From Sporothrix humicola (Eukaryota > Ascomycota > Sordariomycetes > Ophiostomatales > Ophiostomataceae): a DNA stretch of 64,000 nt. The notes under the pieces are model-generated. The model did no database searches, was not told the origin of the DNA, and worked only from the letters and a program-made list of their open reading frames with translations. The DNA lies in NCBI GenBank assembly GCA_021396245.1, contig WNYE01000046.1, positions 219,608 through 283,607 of the forward strand, read 5' to 3'. The translations under genes were made by a program, and so were the position numbers. Positions 12,180 through 21,655 of this stretch are shown here, piece by piece (position 1 is the first letter of the stretch; each line of letters opens with the position of its first letter).

Positions 12180-13217
12180 CTAACAGAAAAGCAACGCCAG
12201 AGAGGCAACACCCACGGCTGTGAGGACACGACGCACAGACGGCAGCTGAAGGCCGGCAGCATTGGTTGTCGTTGATCCGGTCGACGATGCGCCGCCCGCG
12301 GTGGCTGTGCCCGTGCCAGTGCCTTTCGCAGTCCCTGTCCCTGTCCCTGTGGCGGCAGTCGGCCTTAAAGGTGCACCCGCCTCTGTCGTCGTCACCGGCG
12401 TCACGCTGCTCCCCGCCGCCAGCTGCGAGGCCGCACTGTCAATCGCCGTCCGCGCCGCCGCCGGCACCGTCGCCCGGTCCGTGCACGACACCGTGTCAAA
12501 GTCCACCTCCTGGTCCGCGTCGATCGTGTCGCGGAAGCAGTACGCCTTGGTTGTTTCGTTAAAGGAAAAATCGCTGGCCAGCCAAGAGGCGCCAGGGGCG
12601 GGGCAGCCCGACACGTCGCCGGCCACGGGCAGCAGGAGCGACGAGTTGGCAGCGGCAGCCGTTGCGTCACTTTCCACCGAGAACGAAATGGAGCCAAAGC
12701 TCGTGCCGACCTGGAAAAAGGACGGGTCCGTCGCCGACGTGCCGCAGCCGTACGGCAGCACGCCCGTCCAGCCGCCGTTGCCCGCGGCCGTGTTGCCAAA
12801 GCTGCGGCCGTCGTTGCTGCGGCCCGCCGAGTTGTCGTCCGTCTGGATCTCAATGCTCAGCGAATCGCCGGCGTGGTACGCCTTGGGCCAGGCCGAGACG
12901 TCTGTGTAGCCGACGAGCAGCGTGGACCCGTACGTAGACGGCGCCAGCGGGGACCGCGCCTGTTCCTCGGGCGTTGCGTGGACGGTCGTGGTCTCGACAA
13001 CCACAAACCGGCCGGTGTCGGCCTGCGGCGGCGGAAAGTCGGCGGACTTGCCGTTGATGGTCCAGTACAGCGCGCTCAGGTTGGGCTGCAAGTTGTAGTA
13101 GTCGTTGACGAGCACGGCGATGGGGAATGTCTTTGACGGCGCGTACGCCTCGCTGCGCGGAAACACAAAGTCCAGCTCCATCACGAGCGTCGCGTTCGAG
13201 GGGGTGAAGTCGGCCAT
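12180..13217 (-). CDS. DUF7136-like protein with GPI-type tail, 345 aa as read
   Basis: The body from MADFTPSNATLVMELDFVFPR has the pattern I associate with fungal DUF7136 proteins: an early VFPR..YAP motif, a beta-rich domain of about 230 residues with cysteines, then a Ser/Thr/Gly-rich linker (TGTGTAKGTGTGTAT) and a hydrophobic C-terminus (RVLTAVGVASLALLFC) with a plausible GPI site before it. Start ATG 13217 has good context (caccaaaATGg). A GPI protein should have a signal peptide but none follows this ATG. The in-frame hydrophobic stretch just upstream has no ATG and coincides with a pyrimidine tract plus TTCCAG, which reads like an intron acceptor. A first coding exon further upstream may therefore be missing from this model. 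Convergent with the MFS gene. Confidence 0.7.
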   Translation of the reverse strand: MADFTPSNATLVMELDFVFPRSEAYAPSKTFPIAVLVNDYYNLQPNLSALYWTINGKSADFPPPQADTGRFVVVETTTVHATPEEQARSPLAPSTYGSTLLVGYTDVSAWPKAYHAGDSLSIEIQTDDNSAGRSNDGRSFGNTAAGNGGWTGVLPYGCGTSATDPSFFQVGTSFGSISFSVESDATAAAANSSLLLPVAGDVSGCPAPGASWLASDFSFNETTKAYCFRDTIDADQEVDFDTVSCTDRATVPAAARTAIDSAASQLAAGSSVTPVTTTEAGAPLRPTAATGTGTGTAKGTGTGTATAGGASSTGSTTTNAAGLQLPSVRRVLTAVGVASLALLFC

Positions 13218-14351
13218 TTTGGTGGTGGGTGTTGCCAAAGGAAAGGATGCAGTTGGTTGGTAACGATCGTGGTTGCGGGCAACTGGAAGAAGAAAAAAAA
13301 GACAAAAGGCTGTGACGAGGATTTGTAAATAAAGAGTCGAGATGGAGTCAGGCGACCACAAGAGGAAGGTCCTTGCTTCTTATGAAAGCATCGAGAAGCC
13401 TAGGTTTCCCCTCTCAAATCGTCCGCGATTCAATGTCGCCTAACTTTGTGGTGCATCCAATTTTAAACTTTTTGACTCCGGGCGCGAGTGCGCAAACCCG
13501 CCCGCTGTCTGTTGCATTCTGTTGCATTCAAACGGGACAATGCTGAAATTGCAGCCAATCGTTCAGCGGTCTGGGCTGCGTCGCGCCACTAAATCGTGGT
13601 AGAAGGATCGTGGCAGGGGGCACTGGACACAAGCTTAAAAGCTTGGCAAGGGCCTTAAAAGGCAAAAAACTGGGGTTGCATCGACCAGAGTGCGGGCGAC
13701 GATGCCGTCTGTGCCGTGAAAACCGTGACGAAAGAGGCGTTGACTGGAGGGAATAGCGTGGAGAGACAATAAAAGGGGAAAACCTGGAGGGAGGAGGGAT
13801 GGGAGGAAAAGGAATAACTAAACGAAAAGCTAATTTTGACGACCTGCAAGTTGAAAAGCTTGTTCAATTGTGTCAAGTCTGTTGTTGACAATCGAGACGA
13901 CAAAGGGACCAGGAAAAGGGGTATACTGGCCATCTACCAGGTCAAGGGAAGGTATGACACAGTCACGCGACAAGGAGGTCCATTAAGACTGAACAACCAG
14001 CAGCAAGTACCCTCGTGTGCATTTGTTGTTTCCATTCGAATGGCAAGAACAGCCGTGACCGGGACAGGAAAGCAATAGGCAAGAGCAACACTCGCAACTT
14101 CCCAAACGTGCTTTGGATTTCGCCAGTAACGAGGCTTTTCCTTCCTTTTCCAGCTTACCCAATTCAACATTCACTAACATCAACACATCCAACAACTACA
14201 TAGTAATAAACTTGGCCAGAAATTCAAATCTCCTTACATTACGGGGCCCCTTGTATGCACGGTTGAGTCACAAGAAACACGGTATTGGCAAAATGTACAG
14301 AACACCGATGGGATTTTTTTTCTCTTAATTCTGCCATGTAAAACAACGTAT
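13218..14351. other. intergenic region
   Basis: Upstream region of the DUF7136-like gene (minus strand) and downstream of the broken kinase gene. It contains a probable splice acceptor on the minus strand at about 13,273-13,300 (T-rich tract then TTCCAG). No other gene is supported. Confidence 0.5.
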
Positions 14352-15851
14352 TCAAACATCCGAGGGCAACGGCTCTTTGCTCGTGTACCAGTCCACCAAC
14401 CGCCGCTCGTCTTTTTCCCGCATCTTTCGTGCCACGAACGCGTCCATGGCAGCCACTTGCTCGTCCGACAGCTCGACCAGGCGGGCGTCTAGGCGAGCGT
14501 CCTCACAGGCTGTAGAGGCCCCGCCGCCCTCGGGGTTATCCCCAGGGTACGAGCCGTAGAATTTGGTGTCGAGAAACCGCCAGTAGATGGCATCAAACGC
14601 TCAGGCGCGCTGGGCCGCATAGACGACCCAAAAGTGGCCCGTCTGCCAGCTCTGGCGCATCTGCTCGGCCAGCTGGCGTCCCGCATCGCCGTTCTCTGGA
14701 CCCGCCATGCACTGCAAAAACGTATCCAGCCGCGGCGCGTAGTGGGCCGCCCAGTCGTCCAGGCCGGCCGTCCACTCCTCGGGCGGCACCAGCAGCAGCC
14801 ACCACGGCGGACAGCGCACAAAGTCGACGGGCGCCGCATACGAGTACTCCCAGTCGATGACGGCGGCCAGGCTACCAGGCGCAGATGTAGATGTAGATGT
14901 GTCAGTGGACGACCGGACGAGCACGTTGGCCGGCCGCAGGTCGTCGCACCACAGCGGAAAAGGCCCGTTCTTGTCGGCGTCGGTCCCGCCCGCCAAACGA
15001 TCCTCTGCGGCCAGCTTGCGGAACAGCTGCCGCGCCACGTACTTTTTTCGAGCGTTGGCGGCCGATTTGACGGCGTCGTTGCGCTGGAACGACAGCTGCT
15101 GCAGGTGCATGTCGGCCAGCGCGCGGTAGTAGTCCGTGGCCGTGGCGTAGGTCGTCGACACGTCCGGCAGCACGCTCTCTGGCACGCGCGCCAGGTTGCC
15201 GAGCTGCGCCAGGTTGAGCGACAGGGGGCGGCGGCTGACACCGATCGTGTCTCCATTTTGAGTTAACGAACCGATTGCGTTAAACGTGCACTGCGACAGC
15301 TGCAGTAGAACGCCGGCCATCTGTCCGTACCAGTGGACCAGCGTTGCCTCGTCAACATTAGGGTCCAGCACGGGCGTGTCCTGGCGCCCAAGGCCGGGCG
15401 TGTTGAGCACCCCGCACAGGTCACCCGTGTTCTCGACCCACTCCATCACCACAAACGGGCCCAGCGGCCGGCCATCCTCGCCGACGGGGCTTTCATCGCG
15501 CATGCCGTGGTGCAGCACAAACGGCACCGGAATCGTCGTGTGGTCGGCCAGGTACCGCAACGTGGCCACTTCGGCGCCCAACTTCTCCTCGGCGTATTGA
15601 AAGTACGCCGGGATCGGAAACCGCGCAATGGCATCGGGTTTTTGCGTGTACGTCAGCCGGTAGTACACGTTGAACGCACCCTTGCGCGGCGAGTTCAGCT
15701 CGACCGGCCGGCCGCCGACGCGGTGCTTGCTGATGAGACGCCCCACCGCGCGCATCAGGTCCTCTTTCATCAGTCCTTTCCGCCACTCGTGGAAAAGACC
15801 ATCGTTGTAGTCATATGCTAGACCATCGTACGCTGTATATGAAGGCGGCAT
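14352..15851 (-). pseudogene. aminoglycoside-phosphotransferase-fold kinase gene interrupted by one in-frame TGA
   Basis: The reading frame from ATG 15851 gives 416 residues to a TGA at 14603-14601. The same frame then continues for 82 more codons (AFDAIYWRFLDTKFY ... EKDERRLVDWY) to a natural stop at 14352; the full frame would encode about 498 residues plus one at the stop. Family features: ATP-binding lobe with EEKLGAEVATLRYL, hinge GPFVVMEWVEN, catalytic loop WCDDLRPANVLV, metal-binding loop VIDWEYSYAAP, and the fungal C-terminal helix rich in K/R/E. These are APH-like small-molecule or protein kinases common in fungi, substrate unknown. The conserved context around the stop and coding downstream suggest TGG (Trp) became TGA. 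A truncated protein of 416 aa would still hold the catalytic core. Confidence 0.8.
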
Positions 15852-15964
15852 TGTTGTATTGTTTAGGTGGGCAAACAAGGTGAATGTTCAATGTGCTCTG
15901 AAACACCATACGGTGTGGACAAAATTTTGGGTCCCGTCTCAGTGATTGTGATTGGGCAGCGCTA

Positions 15965-16140
15965 TTGTACCTTTATATCAATATAAATGAAGGGCAACTG
16001 TAATTTAATGGCAAAATAATCAACTTCCACCTGAAATTTATCGGTTCGATTCCGATTAGTTGTAATAAAAAAGTAAATAACAACCCCGTTAATAAAAATA
16101 TAAATATCAATGTAAGAGTGAATAAGATGGGCATACTGTA
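15965..16140. other. AT-rich insert, probable nuclear copy of mitochondrial DNA (NUMT)
   Basis: About 175 bp far richer in A+T than its surroundings, containing a mitochondrial-type tRNA-Gly. It abuts the relic motif at 16140-16230 and lies just upstream of the kinase pseudogene start. Exact borders cannot be fixed without the mitochondrial genome. Confidence 0.5.
15994..16064 (+). pseudogene. mitochondrial-type tRNA-Gly (anticodon UCC), probably a relic in a NUMT
   Basis: Folds as a 71-nt cloverleaf: acceptor GCAACTG/TAGTTGT (7 pairs, two G.T), D stem ATTT/AAAT with loop AATGGCA, T arm ATCGG-TTCGATT-CCGAT with a perfect 5-bp stem, discriminator A. The anticodon loop CTTCCAC gives UCC. The anticodon stem has only three good pairs (mismatches 27A-43A and 31A-39C), suggesting decay. 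The AT-rich stems and AATGG D-loop are typical of fungal mitochondrial tRNAs and unlike nuclear ones. Confidence 0.6.
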
Positions 16141-16232
16141 GGAAATGCGGTATTTCTCCTCGCTATGCTTTTCTCTGTGCTCCTCATCCGTATACCACTT
16201 TCTTGGCGGCTTTTTGCCGTTGAAGGGGAAGC
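16138..16232 (-). pseudogene. relic copy of the charged exon found at 16700-16870
   Basis: Minus-strand sequence encodes FPFNGKKPPRKWYTDEEHRE followed by KHSEEKYR, clearly paralogous to DYPFNGKRPPRKLYSDEEYR/ERHGEERYR at about 16,760-16,865. The frame has no ATG upstream, and directly after the motif it runs into the AT-rich mitochondrial-like insert. Reads as a truncated duplicate. Confidence 0.6.
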
Positions 16233-16660
16233 CACAGATCGATAATTTGGCGCACACCTCTCCGTCGTTTTGTTTGTATTGTGGTCAGGGGTCGTGCTCG
16301 ACCTGTCGGTCGGAGTGGCTAAGTTGTCTTCGGCGGGAGAATTGGTCTCGGATCCCACAAACGCAGGCCGCTACGTCGAGATTCCTCCTGGCCCGTCCGC
16401 ACGACAACAATAATACAGGAGACAGTGGCCGCCCCCCCGGCCTGGAAAGCTTCGATACACATTACTAAGCTCGAGGTGACCAAGCTTGAGGTGTATATGG
16501 CTGGTGACGGGGCTTACCGAGCACTTGGCGATCATGCGCGGTCTATGGCGAATCCGTCGGCCGCCGACGGCGGAGGAGCGTCGACTGAGAGGTCACGGGC
16601 ACGGCCATCGGCCTTGAGACGTATCGAAAATGTTCTGACGTTGAATTCATCTTCTATCAC

Positions 16661-17233
16661 CTATGCTGTATGTCCAGTGCTCTGGCCTTCAGTGTGCTTT
16701 TTTAAGACTTCTTCCTCTGCAGGTTGAAGCCTTTCCCCCCACCTCTTCTTTCGTTCAATTCTCGCGAGCATCATCTCACGGTAACGTTCCTCGCCATGCC
16801 TCTCTCTGTACTCCTCGTCGCTATATAGTTTTCGAGGTGGCCGTTTACCATTGAAGGGGTAGTCTTTGAGAAAGTGCAAGAGAATCGGGTTGACTGGCAT
16901 GGAAATGCTACATTTGTATTAGCAATTAACAAATTCTACCTTACACACACTAAACCCATTCGAAAACACGAGCGTGGCTTACAACTCGTCCCCGTTCCAT
17001 CGATACATGGACGTAAACACGTCTTCGGAGTCAGGGTCGCCGTTGTCGATCAAGACGAAAACTCGTTCGTTGTCGGCCTCAAAGTAACCGCGGGTTTGGA
17101 CACGGTCCTGCTCTTGATCCAGAGAACGGTTCCAGATGCGGGTACAAGCGATGTTTGCCAAGGTCAGATACCGGTCCTTAGCGTCGCCTGGAAATGTCTG
17201 CGACCGGCATTGGACAACCATGCATTTCGCCAT
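16661..17233 (-). CDS. hypothetical small protein, predicted 2 exons, 165 aa
   Basis: Exon 1 17233-16983 (start MAKCMVVQCRSQ, ends ...MYRWNGDE), exon 2 16907-16661. The 75-nt intron has donor GTAAGC, a TGCTAAT branch site and acceptor ATGTAG. Joining keeps the frame (498 nt, 166 codons). Without splicing, exon 1 would stop two codons into the intron at 84 aa. The C-terminal exon is highly charged (NGKRPPRKLYSDEEYRER, then a coiled-coil-like ERKKRWGERLQPAEEEVLKK). No family recognised. A degenerate copy of exon 2 lies 600 bp away, so this may be a member of a local repeat family and not a working gene. Confidence 0.4.
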
Positions 17234-17420
17234 CGTGGTATTCTGCGCTGTATGGCGTATTGGAGGATGCAAAGAAGAAAGTCAAATATTGGTTTTGTTT
17301 TGTTTTTCGCGGGGTACGAGGGACGCTTTAAAGAGCTGTCACGTGGGCCAATTATATCCCTCCTAACACCTGACATAACGTGCCCGTGACGATGCAAATG
17401 TAAATGTACGCCTAAATGCC

Positions 17421-17563
17421 CGCCTGGACGCCCGCCTGGGCGAGTTGTCGGGAGAGTAAGTGGTTGCCATAGACGCCTTTGTGGCCCGAAAGATGCGGGA
17501 AAAGGACGAGCGGCGGTTGGTGGACTGGTATACGAGCAACGAGCCGTTGCCCGAGGATGTTTG
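17421..17563 (+). pseudogene. mutated fragment of the 3' end of the APH-like kinase gene
   Basis: Encodes RLDARLGELSGE-stop-VVAIDAF...EKDERRLVDWYTS, a near copy of the last about 48 codons of the kinase gene at 14352-14500, in opposite orientation. Relative to that copy CAA is TAA and ATG is ATA. Several differences are C-to-T or G-to-A. Confidence 0.75.
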
Positions 17564-18615
17564 CAAACGGAGAAGTAGGGTAGGGGACCAGAGACTGGAC
17601 AACATCTGCCAAAGCGTCGATTGGGTTGCATCCATCGCATAGCATGAACTACTGGCACAAAAAAAAGGAAGAATAGACGAACGCAACACCCCAGACTTCA
17701 AATTCAAATTCAAATGCAATCTGCCAGATCTGGGGTGCCATTGAGATTCTGCATGACAGGGGCAGGGTCAGACGAGAGGGGGAAAGGAAAAAAGAGGAAA
17801 TTCATGGAAGAATAAAAACCATGGGCACACGAGACGGTTTGCCTGTAAAAGTAGTAGCATTTTGCCCGCAAAATGTACTGCAAAACTGTGAGCCCAGGAC
17901 GGAGTACGACGTACAGACGCCATGAAACAGGGGTCCCTCGTCTGCCCGGATAAGTGAAGAAGCAGAGTGAAAAAGCAAAGCATCGACGTAATACTGCATA
18001 GCTCATTCTTTTACCTGAATTGCGAGTCTTTGTGGAGTAAAGATGTGCAAGGTGATACATTTCCATGCCTTTGGGAATGCTGGGTCGGATGCAGGCCAGG
18101 GTTGACTGCCGATGTCCACTTTTGTATGTTGGGCGTAGAGAGAAAGGACTCTTAACTTTCACAATTAAAACTTATCCTACATTGGTTTCTATAATGCTTG
18201 GTAGTTATTTCCGTTTATCAAATGTATCCCTTCGTCTTTTGCATACTGCTTAATGAAATAAAGTGTTAGAGTCAGCTTGTGCACCTGAAAAGTTTCGAAT
18301 GGGAACATTGTCAAGGTTCTTTTTTTTTTTTTTTTTTTTTTTTGAATGATTTGAAAAAAAGGAGGGAAATGTCTAAACAAAATAGAAAAAAAAGAGAAAA
18401 TAAACATAAAAAATGAAATAAAAACAGTGAAATAGAACATCGCATTGCCATGCTAGTAAATGTTATTCCAAAGTACGTCGTACGTCGTGCATCTTTATCC
18501 TTTGTCGAGGCGGATGTTCCATCGTGAGTGGATTTGATTTTAATTTTCGACTTTTCCATCTTCCAGCGGGTTCACAAGCGCAAATTGGACGCCAGACGTC
18601 AACGAACAGCGCATT
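17564..18615. other. intergenic region
   Basis: No supported gene. Contains a short AAATTC tandem at 17698-17717 and a T24 tract at 18320-18343, followed by A-rich sequence. Confidence 0.5.
18320..18343. repeat. T24 homopolymer
   Basis: Uninterrupted run of 24 T, followed by A-rich sequence. No target-site duplication recognised. Confidence 0.85.
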
Positions 18616-18687
18616 GGGCTTGTGGTTTAGTGGTATAATTTTCCCTTAGCATGGGAAAGGTCCTGGGTTCGATTCCCAGCAAGTCCA
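18616..18687 (+). tRNA. tRNA-Ala (anticodon AGC)
   Basis: 72-nt cloverleaf without intron: acceptor GGGCTTG/CAAGTCC (one G.T), anticodon stem TTCCC/GGGAA around loop TTAGCAT (anticodon AGC), T arm CTGGG-TTCGATT-CCCAG, discriminator A. Internal promoter boxes are present: A box TGGTTTAGTGG and B box GGTTCGATTCC. A T6 run at 18690-18695 fits RNA polymerase III termination. Confidence 0.95.
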
Positions 18688-18689
18688 AA

Positions 18690-18695
18690 TTTTTT
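18690..18695 (+). terminator. Pol III terminator (T6) of tRNA-Ala
   Basis: Six T starting 3 nt after the tRNA discriminator base, the usual Pol III stop signal. Confidence 0.7.
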
Positions 18696-20055
18696 GTTGA
18701 TTTTTGAGGCTTTTCGCAAAGTCGCGATGCTTTTTTTTTTGCAGCTTGCATCTTGCATCTTGCATTTTGCATATTTGCACAGCGAGGAAAGTGCGACACA
18801 CAGAACTGGAAGGAGCGGCCTGTCTTTCCGGCCCCCAATCGACTGAACAGGAAACAACGACCTGTCAGGCCACCCAAAATGGAAAGAGACTAAACTGACA
18901 AGACGGGCCGAGACGCCTTGTAGACGGACTTTTGGTAAAGAAGGAAGGAGCGAGAGCGAGGCAAATAAAGACAAGGGGATGAGAAGGAAAGAAGGATAAA
19001 AGAAGAAATGTTTCTTGTGTTGTTTGCTGGATGTAGCATTTGAGACAGTTGGTGTTCCAGAAGGCCATCCAGTGAATTTATCCACACAGTCGGTGTCTAC
19101 TAAACTTTGATTCTGTGCATTTTGCCGTCGGTGACCGTGGTTGTCGATTGTCGTGTAATGCTCTGCAGATTCTGCATTTCAAAATTTGTGATAAGGAAAG
19201 AACAACAACAAAATAACGTTTCGTCTCTGCGACTTAATTATTGAATTTTTCGTCATTAAAGACATTGGAATGCAATGGTTCGTGAAGGGAGCAAGGTGCC
19301 GAATTTGAATGCGACTAACACCACGACAATACAACATCAGATCGATTGAATTGCGCACAGTCGCATCGACTGATACGACCAAATGCTTCAATTCCTTTAG
19401 CAAAGAAAACAAAACAACACTGGCGACACCGACAGGTCGGCTAAATGAAGGCAGGAGTAAGGAAAACTCTGAAAGTGCAAAATGGCAGCATGAAGACCGA
19501 CGGTGTTGCGACTCGACGACGACTCGCTCCTCCACCGTTGAGCCGGTGGTTTGATCGCTCTTGATCGACTCCAGCCGGGTGCCACACAAGACGTGAGTCG
19601 TCCTCACGACCCCATTATGCCCAAGCGTCGACGGTGCACTGACGCAAAATGTATGCATTTTCAGAAAGACGAACGCACGGAAGACGTCGATCGCGCCGTT
19701 CCGCTGGTGTCCCGTGGAGGAGAGAGTCGTTGTCTGGAGTCGTCCGTAGTCTTTCGTCCTTCCTTTTCTCGCCCATTCAAATCTACATCTACCCTTGACG
19801 ACCCAATCCATGTCCATCTATTCTTTCGTCTCTTCTTTCCTTTTTTTCTTTCTACCCTTTGTTGTTTCTTTTTCGCCATCTATTCGATACTAACATCAAT
19901 TTACTCCACCGACGACATCATCGCCAACAGCAACACGATATCACGATCACCCTCACCTCCACACACGCCATGAGAACATCGAACACATAGAGTTGGTGTC
20001 GAGTTCAGTCAGTCCGTATCAGTTTATTCATCATCCTTTTCCACCCACCCTCACC
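18696..20055. other. intergenic region upstream of the 7TM gene
   Basis: No ORF with a recognisable domain. About 19,780-19,930 is pyrimidine-rich, as expected of a 5' leader for the following gene. Confidence 0.5.
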
Positions 20056-21063
20056 ATGGTCTCCATCGAGTCGAATGCGCCACGCATTGTGGTGTCGCTG
20101 TCCATCATGACGGGCGTCGCCTTTGTGTTTATGGCGCTCCGTTTCTTCTGCAAAGTGCGGTACCACAAAAAGTTTGGCGTGGATGACCACATGCTGGCGG
20201 CGGCGTGGATCTGTCTGGTGGCGTATGCCGCGCTGACCATCACGTCGACCAACTACGGCATCGGGCTGCACCTTAATTTTATTTCGTCAGGCGACCTGGT
20301 GGATGCCCTGCGTCTGCTGTACGTCGGGCGGTTCATTGCCATCATCGCCCTGGCCATTTCCAAAACGTCGTTTGCCGTTACGCTGCTCCACTTGGCCATG
20401 ACGACGTGGCAGCGGTACGTGCTGTGGTTCATCATCATCAGCCTCAATGTGGTCATGTGGTTCTCGGCGCTATCCCTCTTTATCCAGTGCAGCCCGATCC
20501 AAAAGGCATGGGACCTCAATGCTACCGGCACCTGCTGGGCGCCCATGATCCAGGTCAACATTGGCATCTCGGCAGGTGCCTACAGCGCGTTAATGGACTT
20601 TTCGCTGGCCCTCTTCCCGTCGGTTTTGATTAGGAACCTGCAGATGAAGAAGACGGAAAAGTACGCCGTCATCTTCGCCATGAGTTTGGGGGTCTTCGCC
20701 GGCATCACGGCCATCATCAAGACGTACTTTATCTCAGGCAGCCAGCGCAGCAAGGACTTTACCTTTACGACGGCCAACCTCCTGATCTGGTCGGGCGCCG
20801 AGACGGCCGTCACCATCATTGCGGCGTCCCTCCCTTTCTTGCGGCTGCTCCTCAAGGAAGCGACCAGCAAGAACAAGTCGTCGACGGGCGACCGCCCCGA
20901 CACGTACTATCTGGAGGACATGACAAGGACGGGCGGTCCCGGCGGCGCGACGTTGGCGACACGGCCGACGCACGACGACGAGAGCGAAAAAAGCATTCTG
21001 GGGGAGACGAAGCGCGGGCAGCTGCGGATCGAGCAAGGGCAGGCGCGGATTGAGTTTGCATGA
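20056..21063 (+). CDS. rhodopsin-domain (PTH11/SC4-like) 7TM integral membrane protein, 335 aa
   Basis: Plasma-membrane 7-helix protein of the fungal rhodopsin-like/DUF3468 family, which includes Pth11-type receptors and SC4-like proteins of metabolite clusters. TM1 starts at IVVSLSIMTGVAFVFMALRF. The family basic loop and acidic start of TM2 are seen in KKFGVDDHMLAAAWI. The conserved extracellular Cys motif is CSPIQKAWD...GTCWAPM. TM7 is NLLIWSGAETAVTIIAASLP, and a hydrophilic C-tail follows. No CFEM domain precedes it. ATG 20056 has a strong context (caccATGg); an in-frame codon 21 triplets earlier is not ATG. Single exon. Ligand and pathway unknown. Confidence 0.85.
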   Translation: MVSIESNAPRIVVSLSIMTGVAFVFMALRFFCKVRYHKKFGVDDHMLAAAWICLVAYAALTITSTNYGIGLHLNFISSGDLVDALRLLYVGRFIAIIALAISKTSFAVTLLHLAMTTWQRYVLWFIIISLNVVMWFSALSLFIQCSPIQKAWDLNATGTCWAPMIQVNIGISAGAYSALMDFSLALFPSVLIRNLQMKKTEKYAVIFAMSLGVFAGITAIIKTYFISGSQRSKDFTFTTANLLIWSGAETAVTIIAASLPFLRLLLKEATSKNKSSTGDRPDTYYLEDMTRTGGPGGATLATRPTHDDESEKSILGETKRGQLRIEQGQARIEFA

Positions 21064-21655
21064 GCGAGTGGGTGTCGAAATTCAAACACAAAAATGAAAA
21101 AGGAGTGTATGTTGTCATGTTTATGTGTCTGGAGTCTGGTTTCATGAATTGGCGTTCTGCATGGTTTTGCTTTCGGGTTGTTCTTGTTTCCTGGGCTGAT
21201 CTCTTCTTGTCTTTCGTTTACCCCTTTTTTGATTTCCCCCTTTTCTTGTTTGGGCTGTTGGGTTCTTTGATTTTATGATTTATTGGTTATCATCACGATA
21301 CGAAGTGTATGTTCACGTTATTAGTAGTACTGGGGAGTAATGAAAGAGTTGGGTATGAACCGAGAGAAGTGAACCAATCAACACGACCGCCCTGAGATCA
21401 ATCTAAATAAACAAGTTAATCTATGGCACATCCAAAGCCGAGGCGGGGAAGACTTTGAAGAACCGGACAAGGATCCATTTTACCGACAGAGAGTCAGGCA
21501 CGGGGTGACGATATTAGCCAGGAGGACCCATTGGTGAATAAATATGGCAGACACGACGATGTTTGTGGGCAAGAAAATCAAAACACGGTCAAAGCCATCT
21601 CCGCAAAGCCAAACAAGCCAAGAAACAAGGTACATCGAAAGACACTCTACACGAC
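21064..21655. other. intergenic region
   Basis: T-rich 3' region of the 7TM gene and promoter of the DUF8021-like gene. No gene or structured element seen. Confidence 0.5.

Noticed and set aside
12850..13305. Alternative minus-strand frame in the DUF7136-like gene
   Set aside because: Wrong-frame shadow; the main frame has the conserved motifs and GPI-type tail.
13218..13361. Signal-peptide-like stretch in frame upstream of the DUF7136-like start
   Set aside because: No ATG; it is the translation of a T-rich tract ending TTCCAG, which is better read as an intron acceptor.
18320..18343. Poly-T tract as a retroelement tail
   Set aside because: No adjacent element coding sequence or target-site duplication was recognised, so it is listed only as a homopolymer.
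18627..19085. 152-aa minus-strand ORF over the tRNA-Ala region
   Set aside because: Its end is the reverse complement of the tRNA gene and the rest is low-complexity.
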